Part shown: positions 24,100-32,345 of the stretch, one piece after another | Position numbering within the stretch: position 1 is the first letter of the stretch | Layout: each line of letters starts with the position of its first letter | Origin: Udaeobacter sp046731855 | GTDB lineage: Bacteria > Verrucomicrobiota > Verrucomicrobiia > Chthoniobacterales > UBA10450 | Length of the DNA stretch: 34,279 nt | Reading direction: 5' to 3' | Assembly: GCA_046731855.1 (NCBI GenBank) | Contig: JBKPLX010000149.1 | Location: 1-34,279, forward strand | Notes under the pieces: model-generated | Databases searched by the model: none | What the model was told of the DNA's origin: nothing | Seen by the model: the letters and a program-made list of their open reading frames with translations, nothing else | Program-made: the position numbers and the translations under genes

Positions 24100-25134
24100 A
24101 TGCTTCAGACGGCGCGGCGCCAATCAAAGACGAAAAAAACAAAGCATGCGCTGCCGCACGAGCGCTTTCTCGAAGCGTTTCGGTGGATGCTGCTGGCGCG
24201 TACGCTCGAGGAAAAACTCGTTAGCCTCTATCGCGGCGGCCTTATCACTGGCGGCGTCTATATCGGCAAGGGCCAAGAGGCGGTCAGCGTGGCATGCGGT
24301 TTGTTTTTAGAAAAGGGCGATATCTTTGCGCCATTGATTCGCGACCAGGCAGGACGATCCGCGTTCGGCGAATCTCTGTTGGACGTCACCCGCACTTATT
24401 TAGGTTCGCGTCTTGGTCCGATGCGCGGTCGCGACGGCAACATCCATCGAGGTCGGCCACAGGAGAACCAGCTTGCCATGGTCAGCCATCTCGGCGCGAT
24501 GATTTCGGTCACTGTCGGCGCATTAATTGCCAAACGATTTAAGGGGGAGAAAGGCTTGGTGGGTCTGGCTTGCATCGGCGAAGGCGGGATGCAGACCGGT
24601 GCCTTTCACGAGGGAATGAATATTGCCGCGGTGGAACAGGTGCCGCTGGTGATCGTCGCGACAAATAATCATTTTGCCTATTCCACACCGAATGACCGCG
24701 AGTTCGCGTGCCAAGATTTAGTCGATCGTGCGATCGGTTATGGCTTTGAAGGTTACAGCCTTGATGGAACGGATCTCGGCGCCTGCCTCGAGGTAATCGG
24801 TGGCGCGGTTAAACGTGCACGCGCGGGGCGTCCACCGCAGTTGGTTGTCGCTTCCGTACTGCGGCTTTCCGGACACGGCGAACATGACGATGCCAGTTAC
24901 GTGACAGAGGAGATCAAGCGCGCACCATTTGCACGCGATTGTTTGAAGGTCGCCGAGCAAACAATCGCTGATTTGAAATTGGTCGACGCCGAAACGGTGG
25001 CTGAGTGGCGCAAAGAGGCAGCCACGAAAGTGGATGAAGCAATTGCCACTGCACAAAAGGAAGCTCCGCCGGAAGGCAACAAAGAAGATTGGTGCGCGGT
25101 ATCTTCACGTGACCTTATCGATCACGTGGAGTGA
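24100..25134 (+). CDS. pdhA: 2-oxoacid (pyruvate/branched-chain) dehydrogenase E1 alpha subunit
   Basis: 344 residues. With E1 beta it decarboxylates a 2-oxoacid using thiamine diphosphate and passes the acyl group to E2. GLITGGVYIGKGQEAVSVACG and HRGRPQENQLAMVSHLG are family blocks. The cofactor motif reads GEGGMQTGAFHEGMN...NN, with Glu161 where most E1 enzymes have the Mg-binding Asp (GDG). RLSGHGEHDDASYV contains the phosphorylation-loop-like region. There is no N-terminal extension beyond a Lys-rich 17 residues. The gene is 123 bases after smc. E1 beta follows after a 151-base spacer filled with a hairpin repeat. Substrate (pyruvate, branched-chain acid or acetoin) is not decided by sequence. 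Confidence 0.92.
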   Translation: MLQTARRQSKTKKTKHALPHERFLEAFRWMLLARTLEEKLVSLYRGGLITGGVYIGKGQEAVSVACGLFLEKGDIFAPLIRDQAGRSAFGESLLDVTRTYLGSRLGPMRGRDGNIHRGRPQENQLAMVSHLGAMISVTVGALIAKRFKGEKGLVGLACIGEGGMQTGAFHEGMNIAAVEQVPLVIVATNNHFAYSTPNDREFACQDLVDRAIGYGFEGYSLDGTDLGACLEVIGGAVKRARAGRPPQLVVASVLRLSGHGEHDDASYVTEEIKRAPFARDCLKVAEQTIADLKLVDAETVAEWRKEAATKVDEAIATAQKEAPPEGNKEDWCAVSSRDLIDHVE

Positions 25135-25280
25135 ATGAATGACGAAGCTCGAATGACGAAAGAAGCCCGAATGTTCAAATGACGAAAGCCCGGTTTACGC
25201 CTTTACAGTCTCGTTCGAGCGTCGTCACTAATTTGTCGTTCGTTATCGTTTCGTCATTCGTCATTCGTCATTTGTCATTT
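25135..25280. repeat. CATTCGT-type inverted repeat between pdhA and pdhB
   Basis: The left side (25135-25189) reiterates GAATGACGAA; the right side (25231-25279) reiterates TCGTCATTCGTCATTTGTCA. They are complementary and leave a loop of about 40 bases. This is the most complete copy in the window. It lies in the middle of an apparent operon, five bases before the pdhB ATG, and pdhB has no other visible Shine-Dalgarno sequence. Confidence 0.75.
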
Positions 25281-25285
25281 CCCCA

Positions 25286-26254
25286 ATGAGCATCACGTAT
25301 CTCGAAGCGATCCGCGAAGCGCAGGCGAAGCTGCTCCGTGACGATGAACGCGTATTTATCTATGGGCAGGACGTGGGCGGCGCGTTTGGCGGCGCTTTCA
25401 AAGCAACAAAAGGTCTCGCTAAGGAATTTCCTGGACGCGTACTGAACACACCGATCAGCGAAGATGCGATCGTGGGGACTGCAATTGGGGCTGCGATTGA
25501 GGGCATGCGACCAATTGTCGAAATGCAGTTCGCTGATTTCTCGAGCATCGCGCTGAACCAAATCCTAAACAATGCCGGCACCCATTACTGGCGGACGAAC
25601 ATGCCAGTTCCAATCACGGTTCGTCTGCCTTCCGGTGGAACGAAAGGCAGTGGGCCATTTCATAGTCAATCGATGGAATCAATTTATGCGCATTATCCGG
25701 GACTCATCGTCATGACGCCAGCGACGGTGGAAGACGCTTACACCATGCTCATTGAAGCGGTGGCCATCGACGATCCGGTTGTCTACTGCGAGCACAAGTA
25801 CCTCTATTATCATCTCAAAGCGGACAAACTGCCGACCGAGGGCTTGCCCACAGGCAGGGCACGTATCGCTCGGGAAGGACGGGACCTGACCATTGTGAGT
25901 TATAGCGCGATGGTGCACGAAGCGCTCGCAGTCGCGGAACAATTGGCCCCGGAAGGTTTTGAAATGGAAGTTATCGATCTTCGCTCAGTTAAGCCGCTCG
26001 ATACCGACACCGTGCTTGCGTCAGTCGCGCGTACGGGCCGCCTGTTGTGTGTGGGAGAATCATTCCCGTGGGGCGGCGTAACAGCCGAGGTGATTGCGCG
26101 CGTCACGGCAGAAGGTTTCCATTTGCTGGACGCAGCGCCGCAGCGTTTGAACGCGAAAGACACACCGATTCCTTATCATCCAAATCTTTGGTCGGTCCAT
26201 AGACCCAACGCAAAGGAGATCGCGCGAAAAGCTCGCGCGTTGCTTCGACAATAG
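25286..26254 (+). CDS. pdhB: 2-oxoacid (pyruvate/branched-chain) dehydrogenase E1 beta subunit
   Basis: 322 residues, normal length. Family blocks: VFIYGQDVGGAFGGAFKATKG, RVLNTPISEDAIVGTAIGAAIEGMRPIVEMQF (with the Glu that activates thiamine diphosphate), QSMESIYAHYPGLIVMTPATVEDAY, a cation site near DPVVYCEHKYLY, and the C-terminal transketolase domain EVIDLRSVKPLDTDTVL. It pairs with the alpha subunit encoded upstream. E2 begins six bases after the stop. All three act together in the cytosolic complex; E3 (dihydrolipoamide dehydrogenase) is not in the window. Confidence 0.95.
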   Translation: MSITYLEAIREAQAKLLRDDERVFIYGQDVGGAFGGAFKATKGLAKEFPGRVLNTPISEDAIVGTAIGAAIEGMRPIVEMQFADFSSIALNQILNNAGTHYWRTNMPVPITVRLPSGGTKGSGPFHSQSMESIYAHYPGLIVMTPATVEDAYTMLIEAVAIDDPVVYCEHKYLYYHLKADKLPTEGLPTGRARIAREGRDLTIVSYSAMVHEALAVAEQLAPEGFEMEVIDLRSVKPLDTDTVLASVARTGRLLCVGESFPWGGVTAEVIARVTAEGFHLLDAAPQRLNAKDTPIPYHPNLWSVHRPNAKEIARKARALLRQ

Positions 26255-26260
26255 AAATTT

Positions 26261-27478
26261 ATGCCGCAAGTCCCAATCATCATGCCGCAGTTAGGCGAAT
26301 CGATCGCCGAAGCCACAATCGTCGATATCAAAGTGAAGCCGGGCGATGAGGTTGCAGATGACCAGGAAATTATAGAAGTCGAAACCAACAAAGCGGTGAT
26401 GGGCGTGACTACGCCGTGCAAAGGTAAGATTGCCCAAATCACCGTGCAATTGAAAGGGACTTACCCGGTCGGCGCGGTTCTCGGACACGTGGAAGCGAGC
26501 GAGGCAGACGCCGCGAGATTTGCAAAACAAGCACCGCCTCCATCGCAGCGCGAAGTGGCAGAAGAAATTCCGGAGCGCGCTGATCAGGAGGTCGCTCCCG
26601 CGCGCCAGAAGAAGATCGCGGCGCGCGACGGCGACGGCACTAACGGATTGCCCGTTCCCGTTGTGGCGAAGGGCGCAACTTTCATGTCCCCGCGTGTTCG
26701 AGCACGAATGGCCGAGCTGCAGTTAACAACCGCCGATCTCGCAGGAATCATGGGCAGCGGCGAGGGCAACCGCGTTACAATCAAGGACCTCGAAAATTTC
26801 CTGAAGAAGATCGAGAACCAAACCGCTCATGACGCTTCCGCTATTCGCGCGGGCGTGGCCGACGCGATGCGGCGAAGTTGGACACGACCGCTTTCAACGA
26901 TTGGTTCGTCGCTGAATCTGGATCCGGTGCTGCAGAATCGACAGTCGCGCGATCCCAAACCCGGCCCGGGCCTCTATGCAGTGCGGGCGCTTGCACTGGC
27001 CCTTGCAGAAACTCCCGGCGCAGCGGCGAAGTTGATCGGCAACCGCGTCGTGCAATCAGACTCCGTTGATGTAGGAATCGCCGTTGAAGCCGAGGATGGA
27101 ATCATGGTGCCTGTGATTCGGGCGGCCGACAAAACTTCACTTGCCGATCTCACGGCGAAATACAAGGAGCTTGTCGATCTCGGCCGACAGCGACGCATCT
27201 CGCCGGATATGCAAGCCGGCGGCGTTGCGACCGTTTCGAACTTTGGGACTTTTGGAATGGAATGGGGCACGCCAATCCCATTGCCGGACCAGACGTTGCT
27301 ACTGGGTCTCGGAGCGGGGAAAAAGGTTCCGTCGTGGAATGAGGAGAAGAAAGAATTTGTTCCCAGAACCGAGGCCCAGATCACACTAAGCTTTGATCAT
27401 CGCAGTATTGACGGCGGCGGAGCAGGTCGTTTGCTCAAACGTGTGATCGAGCTTTTGCAACAGCCAACGCAGTTATAA
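26261..27478 (+). CDS. pdhC: Dihydrolipoamide acyltransferase E2
   Basis: 405 residues in three parts. One lipoyl domain (1-80) has the lipoylated Lys44 in IEVETNKAVMGV; Asn replaces the common Asp of ETDKA. After a charged, Glu/Ala/Pro-rich linker, a peripheral-subunit-binding domain (about 145-185) reads MSPRVRARMAELQLTTADLAGI then GSGEGNRVTIKDLENFL. The catalytic domain ends with FDHRSIDGGGAGR (His380, Asp384). It moves the acyl group from E1 to CoA. The catalytic domain (about 220 residues) is of normal length with compact linkers. Substrate could be pyruvate or a branched-chain 2-oxoacid. Confidence 0.93.
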   Translation: MPQVPIIMPQLGESIAEATIVDIKVKPGDEVADDQEIIEVETNKAVMGVTTPCKGKIAQITVQLKGTYPVGAVLGHVEASEADAARFAKQAPPPSQREVAEEIPERADQEVAPARQKKIAARDGDGTNGLPVPVVAKGATFMSPRVRARMAELQLTTADLAGIMGSGEGNRVTIKDLENFLKKIENQTAHDASAIRAGVADAMRRSWTRPLSTIGSSLNLDPVLQNRQSRDPKPGPGLYAVRALALALAETPGAAAKLIGNRVVQSDSVDVGIAVEAEDGIMVPVIRAADKTSLADLTAKYKELVDLGRQRRISPDMQAGGVATVSNFGTFGMEWGTPIPLPDQTLLLGLGAGKKVPSWNEEKKEFVPRTEAQITLSFDHRSIDGGGAGRLLKRVIELLQQPTQL

Positions 27479-27575
27479 TTCCCTGGCGGCGCGGCACGCT
27501 CCGGGACGCGTCAGGACAAGGTGAAGAACTGGCACCACGCCGTCAACGCAGTACTGGGGAAGCGAAAAAAAGCAA

Positions 27576-29180
27576 CTAACAGCGTGGAGGCGTATTTTTG
27601 AAGGAGCTGCGGTTGGGCGATTCGAATCCCTTGAGAAGTACCCCGCACAGAATTATTAATGAGAGCAATAAAAGCTCCATCATGGGCAGAATATAGCGTG
27701 GCTGAAGCTGTGCCAATAAACAGTTCAGCAGTACCGTGACCATCCCAACAATCCACAGGGAAACGGCAAAAAGAATCAATGGCGTGTTTTCCCCGCCTCG
27801 TTTGTAGTCCAAGATGAGCGCTGACAACAAAAGGATAAGCCCGAAGATGCTCCAGGCACGGAAAGAAAGCAGATTCCACCACTGAAAGTACGACAACTGG
27901 CGCGCCGCGGCGAGAAGGTCGCCCGGCTCGCGAAAGGTTTTGAGTCCTGAGCACTGCGGCATTTTGTCGCGATGAGAGAAAAAATAATCTGTGTTCACAA
28001 AGAGGAATTGTACGATATCGCCTTCGGTGGATCGCGTTGCCTTTGTGAAATCGCTTAGCGCCGCTGATCTAAGCGGAGCAACCGGCGGACAAAGAAAACC
28101 CAATGCAACCTCGTTGAAAACCCGATCAAATTTCTCACTGTGAAATTTCATTTCAGGATCCCAGAAGTCGGAATGAGCCTGTTGAATAAAAGCCCCCGGG
28201 TCCCAACGTTTGTTTCGATCAATCCAAGCACCCAGCAGCTCAAGTACTTGGTGAGATTCAGGTAACCTGCATTTTTTCGCTACGAGATCAAGAAGTGCGC
28301 GGCGCTCTGGCGGCTGCATTGTTTCCAAAAAATCGAAGCGCCAGAAAAATGAGGAACCAAAGGTTGACCGCCATGGCGTGCGTGTCCGCCAGCAAAGAAG
28401 ATGAGTAACGCTCGTCGCGCAGAACAGTCCGATCAGCCCGGTCACGACAGATATGACCCAGACTTTCCATGCTTTTGCAAAGCCGAGGTTCGCAGCGGTG
28501 ACTGCTTTTTCGTCCGCAAAGAGGACACGCAAGCCGCGCTCGATAATGATCACAGTCATCGTAACCGGCAAAATGGCAGCGAGGACGCAGTTAATGTGGC
28601 GCGTCAAGCACGCAGCAGCGAGCAATACGGTGAAAATGATCCAGTCGCGTGCTTCAACATCAGGGTAACAAAGCATGAGGCGAACGCCGCTTGCGACCAG
28701 AAGCAAAATGACGATCATGCCCAGCGCTTCCGAACCCACACAATGCGCAAAGCCGTAGAACAACGGCTGACTGGCGAATAAAACCGCAAGGAAAAGGCGC
28801 AGTACCAACGTTCTCGCGATTGCGTAGATCAAATAAACGGCGCCGCACCATAAACCGCCGTGCTGCAAACCCACTAATAAATACACGCCAGAGTCCGTAA
28901 GCTGTGTGTGCTTGATGAAATGGCCAAGCGACACAACCGGTCCAGCTCCGCTAGCCAGATAACCTAGCCAAAGCGGAATGCGGCTTAGAGTGCAATATAG
29001 TGGAGCGTGCACCAAAATCGTCACTAGTCCCGGCGGCCGAACCGTTTGGTTATACGCGTCCACACTGCGCCAGAGCGGCGGCACAGATAACATGAGCCAA
29101 AGCGAAGGCATGGCGAGAAAGAGAAGAGGTAAGATTGCCGCGGCAAATTTCCTAATATTGCGCGACCCGGGTTTATCCAT
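27576..29180 (-). CDS. Polytopic membrane protein, possibly GT-C type glycosyltransferase
   Basis: 534 residues. About 9-11 hydrophobic helices are separated by one large extracytoplasmic-looking segment (about 260-430, including RFDFLETMQPPERRALLD and VNTDYFFSHRDKMPQC). The N-terminal layout (helix, then a loop SVPPLWRSVDAYNQTVRP with Asp, then many helices) resembles GT-C/ArnT-like enzymes, which use a lipid-linked sugar and an acidic residue in the first loop. I do not recognise the family with certainty. The C-terminus LKGFESPNRSSFKNTPPRC is polar. It is divergent from the Stf0 sulfotransferase gene and lies near other envelope genes. Confidence 0.6.
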   Translation of the reverse strand: MDKPGSRNIRKFAAAILPLLFLAMPSLWLMLSVPPLWRSVDAYNQTVRPPGLVTILVHAPLYCTLSRIPLWLGYLASGAGPVVSLGHFIKHTQLTDSGVYLLVGLQHGGLWCGAVYLIYAIARTLVLRLFLAVLFASQPLFYGFAHCVGSEALGMIVILLLVASGVRLMLCYPDVEARDWIIFTVLLAAACLTRHINCVLAAILPVTMTVIIIERGLRVLFADEKAVTAANLGFAKAWKVWVISVVTGLIGLFCATSVTHLLCWRTRTPWRSTFGSSFFWRFDFLETMQPPERRALLDLVAKKCRLPESHQVLELLGAWIDRNKRWDPGAFIQQAHSDFWDPEMKFHSEKFDRVFNEVALGFLCPPVAPLRSAALSDFTKATRSTEGDIVQFLFVNTDYFFSHRDKMPQCSGLKTFREPGDLLAAARQLSYFQWWNLLSFRAWSIFGLILLLSALILDYKRGGENTPLILFAVSLWIVGMVTVLLNCLLAQLQPRYILPMMELLLLSLIILCGVLLKGFESPNRSSFKNTPPRC

Positions 29181-29269
29181 GCTAGGCGACCTTCCAGCCG
29201 TTGACTAAGTACTGTGCGTGCAAATCAAACTGGCCAAGCTCTCGAGATCATCGCAGATATAGTCCCACA

Positions 29270-30037
29270 GTGAAACGTGGAATATCTTACATCGTTGCTT
29301 CTGTTCAGCGCAGCGGAACGCATTTGCTTTGCAGCATCCTCCGGAGCACCGGCATAGCAGGATCACCGGCGGAGTATTTTTTGTCCAAGCCCGGAGAAAC
29401 CTGGGAAAAACGTTCGGGCGCACCATCGCGCGTCGCCTTTGTGCAAAACGTTTTACGGGAAAATACCACAGCCAATGGAGTCTTCGGAACCGTCGTGATG
29501 TGGAGTTATTTCGAACGAATGCTCCAGATGTTGAAGGAAATCCCGATATGCAAAAATCATGATGGAGCGCAACTTCTCGCGGCAGTTTTCTGCAAGCCGA
29601 AATACGTTTGGATGCGGCGCCGGAACCAAGTCGAGCAGGCGGTTTCCTGGGCCATGGCGTGCCAGACCGGTGTCTGGACCCAAAAGGCTGAGGAGAAATC
29701 GGAATCGCGCGCCGTACCCGAGTTCGATTTCAAGGTAATCGACGAATGGTGCAAACGAATCGCGGCTCACGATGAAGGCTGGTCGAACTATTTTTGTGAG
29801 AATCGAATTGAGCCTCTGGTCCTCTTTTATGAAGATGTCGTCGCGTCTCATCGCGCCGCGGCAGAACGCGTTCTGGAATTTCTGGGATTGCCATTTCCGC
29901 AGGGTATGGAAATCCCACCGCCAGCCGTCGAAAAACAAGCTACTCGAATCTCCGAAGAATGGGCCGCACGTTATCTCAAGCTCAAAAGGACCAAGACAGG
30001 CACGCTTGCGCGTATCATCCGGCGCCTGCGAGTTTAA
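29270..30037 (+). CDS. Stf0-family sulfotransferase
   Basis: 255 residues from GTG 29270 (MKRGISYIVASVQRSG); an upstream TTG (29201) would add 23 residues with no family match. ISYIVASVQRSGTHLLCSIL holds the 5'-phosphosulfate loop that binds PAPS. GIAGSPAEYFLSKPG, WMRRRNQVEQAVSWAMACQTGVW and YEDVVASH match the Stf0 pattern. Stf0 of mycobacteria sulfates trehalose; here the acceptor is unknown. The protein has no membrane segment. Its neighbours, a possible GT-C glycosyltransferase and a YfhO-like protein, suggest that a cell-surface sugar or glycolipid is sulfated. Confidence 0.82.
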   Translation: MKRGISYIVASVQRSGTHLLCSILRSTGIAGSPAEYFLSKPGETWEKRSGAPSRVAFVQNVLRENTTANGVFGTVVMWSYFERMLQMLKEIPICKNHDGAQLLAAVFCKPKYVWMRRRNQVEQAVSWAMACQTGVWTQKAEEKSESRAVPEFDFKVIDEWCKRIAAHDEGWSNYFCENRIEPLVLFYEDVVASHRAAAERVLEFLGLPFPQGMEIPPPAVEKQATRISEEWAARYLKLKRTKTGTLARIIRRLRV

Positions 30038-30080
30038 ACAAGTAGAGCTGCCGCGACGCCAGAGAGCTACGGCAAAAACG

Positions 30081-32312
30081 TCAGTTGTTCGTTTTGTGCC
30101 TTAAGATGAGTGCCAGGACGATTACAAGAATGCACGCGGCAGCGGACGCACCCCCGCAAATTAACCAAGCTGGCCGATAAATGAGAGCAAGCCGCCCATG
30201 AGCGCCAGCTGGAACTTCAACCATTGGGAATAATCCGCGATATGACGTGACGGCGAGTTTTTGATTGCCCAGTCGCGCTTTATATCCACGAAAATATGGT
30301 CTGGAAAAAGTGATCAGGGCCGGGTGACTGCCATTGGGCACATCGAGATCTGCTTCCACTCTATTTCGCGAATCATTGATTTGCGAAACAGTTGCTGAGG
30401 TAAATTGCTCCCCAGGCCGCGAATCAATGGAAGTTATCGATCGCACTCGCGCGAACGGCGCGTCGCGTCGATGAAAGACTCGGCCTTCATCTGTCGTAAT
30501 AACCGCTTCCCATTCCGAACTTGGCTGGGGCGTGATATCCAATTCCCGGGCAACAACGATTCCATCCACGCCCAACAAGGCTAGTTCGCCCTCTTTACCG
30601 GCCTGACTACTGAGCAAATAACTTCCTATGCTGGGGTTGATCTCGCCGTGAATGGAGGTCGCGAATTCCCGAGCCACGCCAGCCGGCCGAATCGGGCTGT
30701 AGCCATTGATAAAATGTAACCCTGCCCACATCGGTGTGCTTCCAGGACGCAGGACTTCGCCGACCGGCTGCGGTTTGTTTGCTATACAATAGGTAAGTTC
30801 CGCCCACGGATAAATGCTAAGATAAAGGCGGGCCGGATCGAGCGGCGCCGGCTTAAGCAGTTGCTGAGAGAAATTGTACCTGGGAACACCGCAGTTCGTC
30901 GGGATACACAGGTATGTCGCGAGCAACGCCGAAAACGTGATCGCCACAGGCACGCACCGGCGAAATCCAGAATCGGCTGAGAAGAATTCAAAGAAAAACC
31001 AAGACGCGGCGAGGCCAAAAAGAATCCAAGCTAAGGGAAATGTGTATTGCCCGGCTGTACGGAAAATAGAAACTGAAATCGCGGTTAGGATGACCAGAGC
31101 AAGCGTTGTTGTAGCCGGGCTTGCCCACCCCCGACTTCGCGAATTTTCGAAGGATCGCAACACTTCCGCGGCACAGATCGCTAGGACCAAATGAAAGAAT
31201 GGAAGCCAGCGAAAACTCCACCGAAAGAGTCCAGCAGTTGGCAGCATTGAGAGCAAGAGCACGAGCAGGAGGAAAAGCAGCTCCCATCCGATTTGCCTAA
31301 CAAGCGCGCGGCCACGCCAGACGAATCCAGCGATGAGCGCCGTTGGCGCAACGAGCCCGCAAGCTAACTCGGTCGCGGTATGCGAGATCAGACGAGAGGA
31401 GAAATCGGTCCACTTCACCGTCCAGGAAGGAAGAATCAGTCCCGGAAGCGCCGCTGGTGGAACAAGCCATTGCCGGTGCGCTTTCGCTGGTTGCAACTCG
31501 CGCGCTGAACCTTGAATCAAATCAAGAATCGCGAGCCACGCGGGAGCAGACAACCCGAAGCCAAGCGCAACACCAAAAAGCATCGGCACAACCGGCCGAA
31601 TGCTTCGAGTTTCGACCAACGATTTGATTGCGAGCCAGCCGACGAGGAGGAGCAGCATCAAAACCGTGTAGGGAAATCCGCCGGTCACAACGAGATAAAC
31701 AAACGGCGCCGGCCAGAGAAATCTCAATTTGCTTCGCCGTGGATCGAGAGCGCGGGCCGCGCCCCACCACGCCCAGGGTAACCATGTAAAAGCACCAAGC
31801 GCACCGAACCAATCGGTCGCGCCCCAGCAGATGATCCAACCGTTCAAAGAAGCGATCAGCGCGACGAAGATCGACAAGGGAACTGAAAACTGACGATCGC
31901 GAGCGAGCAAAAACGCGCCCACTGCCAAAGCGAAAAGATGCGCAATGGACACGGCAGCCGCTTGCTGAGCAAAGGTGAACGGAAATTTCCATACGACGAT
32001 GACGACCGAGTTTACAAAAATCGAAAACACGCCGTATTGAAATTCTCCGGCAAGATTGCCGCAGACCCACGAATAGGGACTCAAGATTGGCCAATGGCCT
32101 TCGGACCAGCTGCGCGCCATGTCGGCGAACGCGGGAAGAACAGACAATTCATAATCGTCGTTCCAAAAAACAACGGGGTTGTACCAGAGGAGAAGAAGGC
32201 AAAAGGCGACAACGATTGCACCAGCGATTAAGGCACCAGCGCAATCGTGTCGCCTCCGTGATCTGCGATCAGTGATCGGTGATCCGTTTTTGCCTTTCTG
32301 CGCACGATTCAC
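30081..32312 (-). CDS. YfhO-like polytopic membrane protein
   Basis: 743 residues from GTG 32312; no in-frame ATG lies nearer. There are about 12 N-terminal membrane helices (first GALIAGAIVVAFCLLLLW), with WNDDYELSVLPAF in the first loop, followed by a periplasmic C-terminal part. The end has the YfhO pattern SRPYFRGYKARLGNQKLAVTSY then RGLFPMVEVPAGAHGRLALIYRP, and a last helix. YfhO-type proteins are linked to lipid-linked sugar transfer on the outer leaflet (e.g. lipoteichoic acid glycosylation), so a role in polymer decoration is inferred. Residues 8-20 (KNGSPITDRRSRR) are encoded by a GATCAC hairpin repeat and may not be conserved. Confidence 0.78.
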   Translation of the reverse strand: MNRAQKGKNGSPITDRRSRRRHDCAGALIAGAIVVAFCLLLLWYNPVVFWNDDYELSVLPAFADMARSWSEGHWPILSPYSWVCGNLAGEFQYGVFSIFVNSVVIVVWKFPFTFAQQAAAVSIAHLFALAVGAFLLARDRQFSVPLSIFVALIASLNGWIICWGATDWFGALGAFTWLPWAWWGAARALDPRRSKLRFLWPAPFVYLVVTGGFPYTVLMLLLLVGWLAIKSLVETRSIRPVVPMLFGVALGFGLSAPAWLAILDLIQGSARELQPAKAHRQWLVPPAALPGLILPSWTVKWTDFSSRLISHTATELACGLVAPTALIAGFVWRGRALVRQIGWELLFLLLVLLLSMLPTAGLFRWSFRWLPFFHLVLAICAAEVLRSFENSRSRGWASPATTTLALVILTAISVSIFRTAGQYTFPLAWILFGLAASWFFFEFFSADSGFRRCVPVAITFSALLATYLCIPTNCGVPRYNFSQQLLKPAPLDPARLYLSIYPWAELTYCIANKPQPVGEVLRPGSTPMWAGLHFINGYSPIRPAGVAREFATSIHGEINPSIGSYLLSSQAGKEGELALLGVDGIVVARELDITPQPSSEWEAVITTDEGRVFHRRDAPFARVRSITSIDSRPGEQFTSATVSQINDSRNRVEADLDVPNGSHPALITFSRPYFRGYKARLGNQKLAVTSYRGLFPMVEVPAGAHGRLALIYRPAWLICGGASAAACILVIVLALILRHKTNN

Positions 32313-32344
32313 GAGTACTGATCACGGATCACCGTTCACTGATC
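32267..32344. repeat. GATCAC-type inverted repeat
   Basis: The 21-base left arm GATCAGTGATCGGTGATCCG-T (32267-32287) pairs with 32324-32344 at 20 of 21 positions, with a loop of 36 bases. It straddles the GTG start of the YfhO-like gene and ends just before the stop of the metallo-hydrolase gene, so the two genes are separated essentially by this element. Confidence 0.75.
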
Positions 32345-32345
32345 A

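Noticed and set aside
25106..25131. Two CACGTG boxes near the end of pdhA
   Set aside because: They lie in coding sequence and fit codon use; no regulatory evidence.
27594..27610. Candidate terminator after the polytopic membrane protein gene (T7 tract at 27563-27569 on the minus strand)
   Set aside because: No stable stem precedes the T-tract.
30038..30080. Possible short dispersed repeat (GTAGAGCTGCCGCGACGCC)
   Set aside because: It looks familiar as an intergenic word, but only one copy is in the window and its inverted arms are weak.
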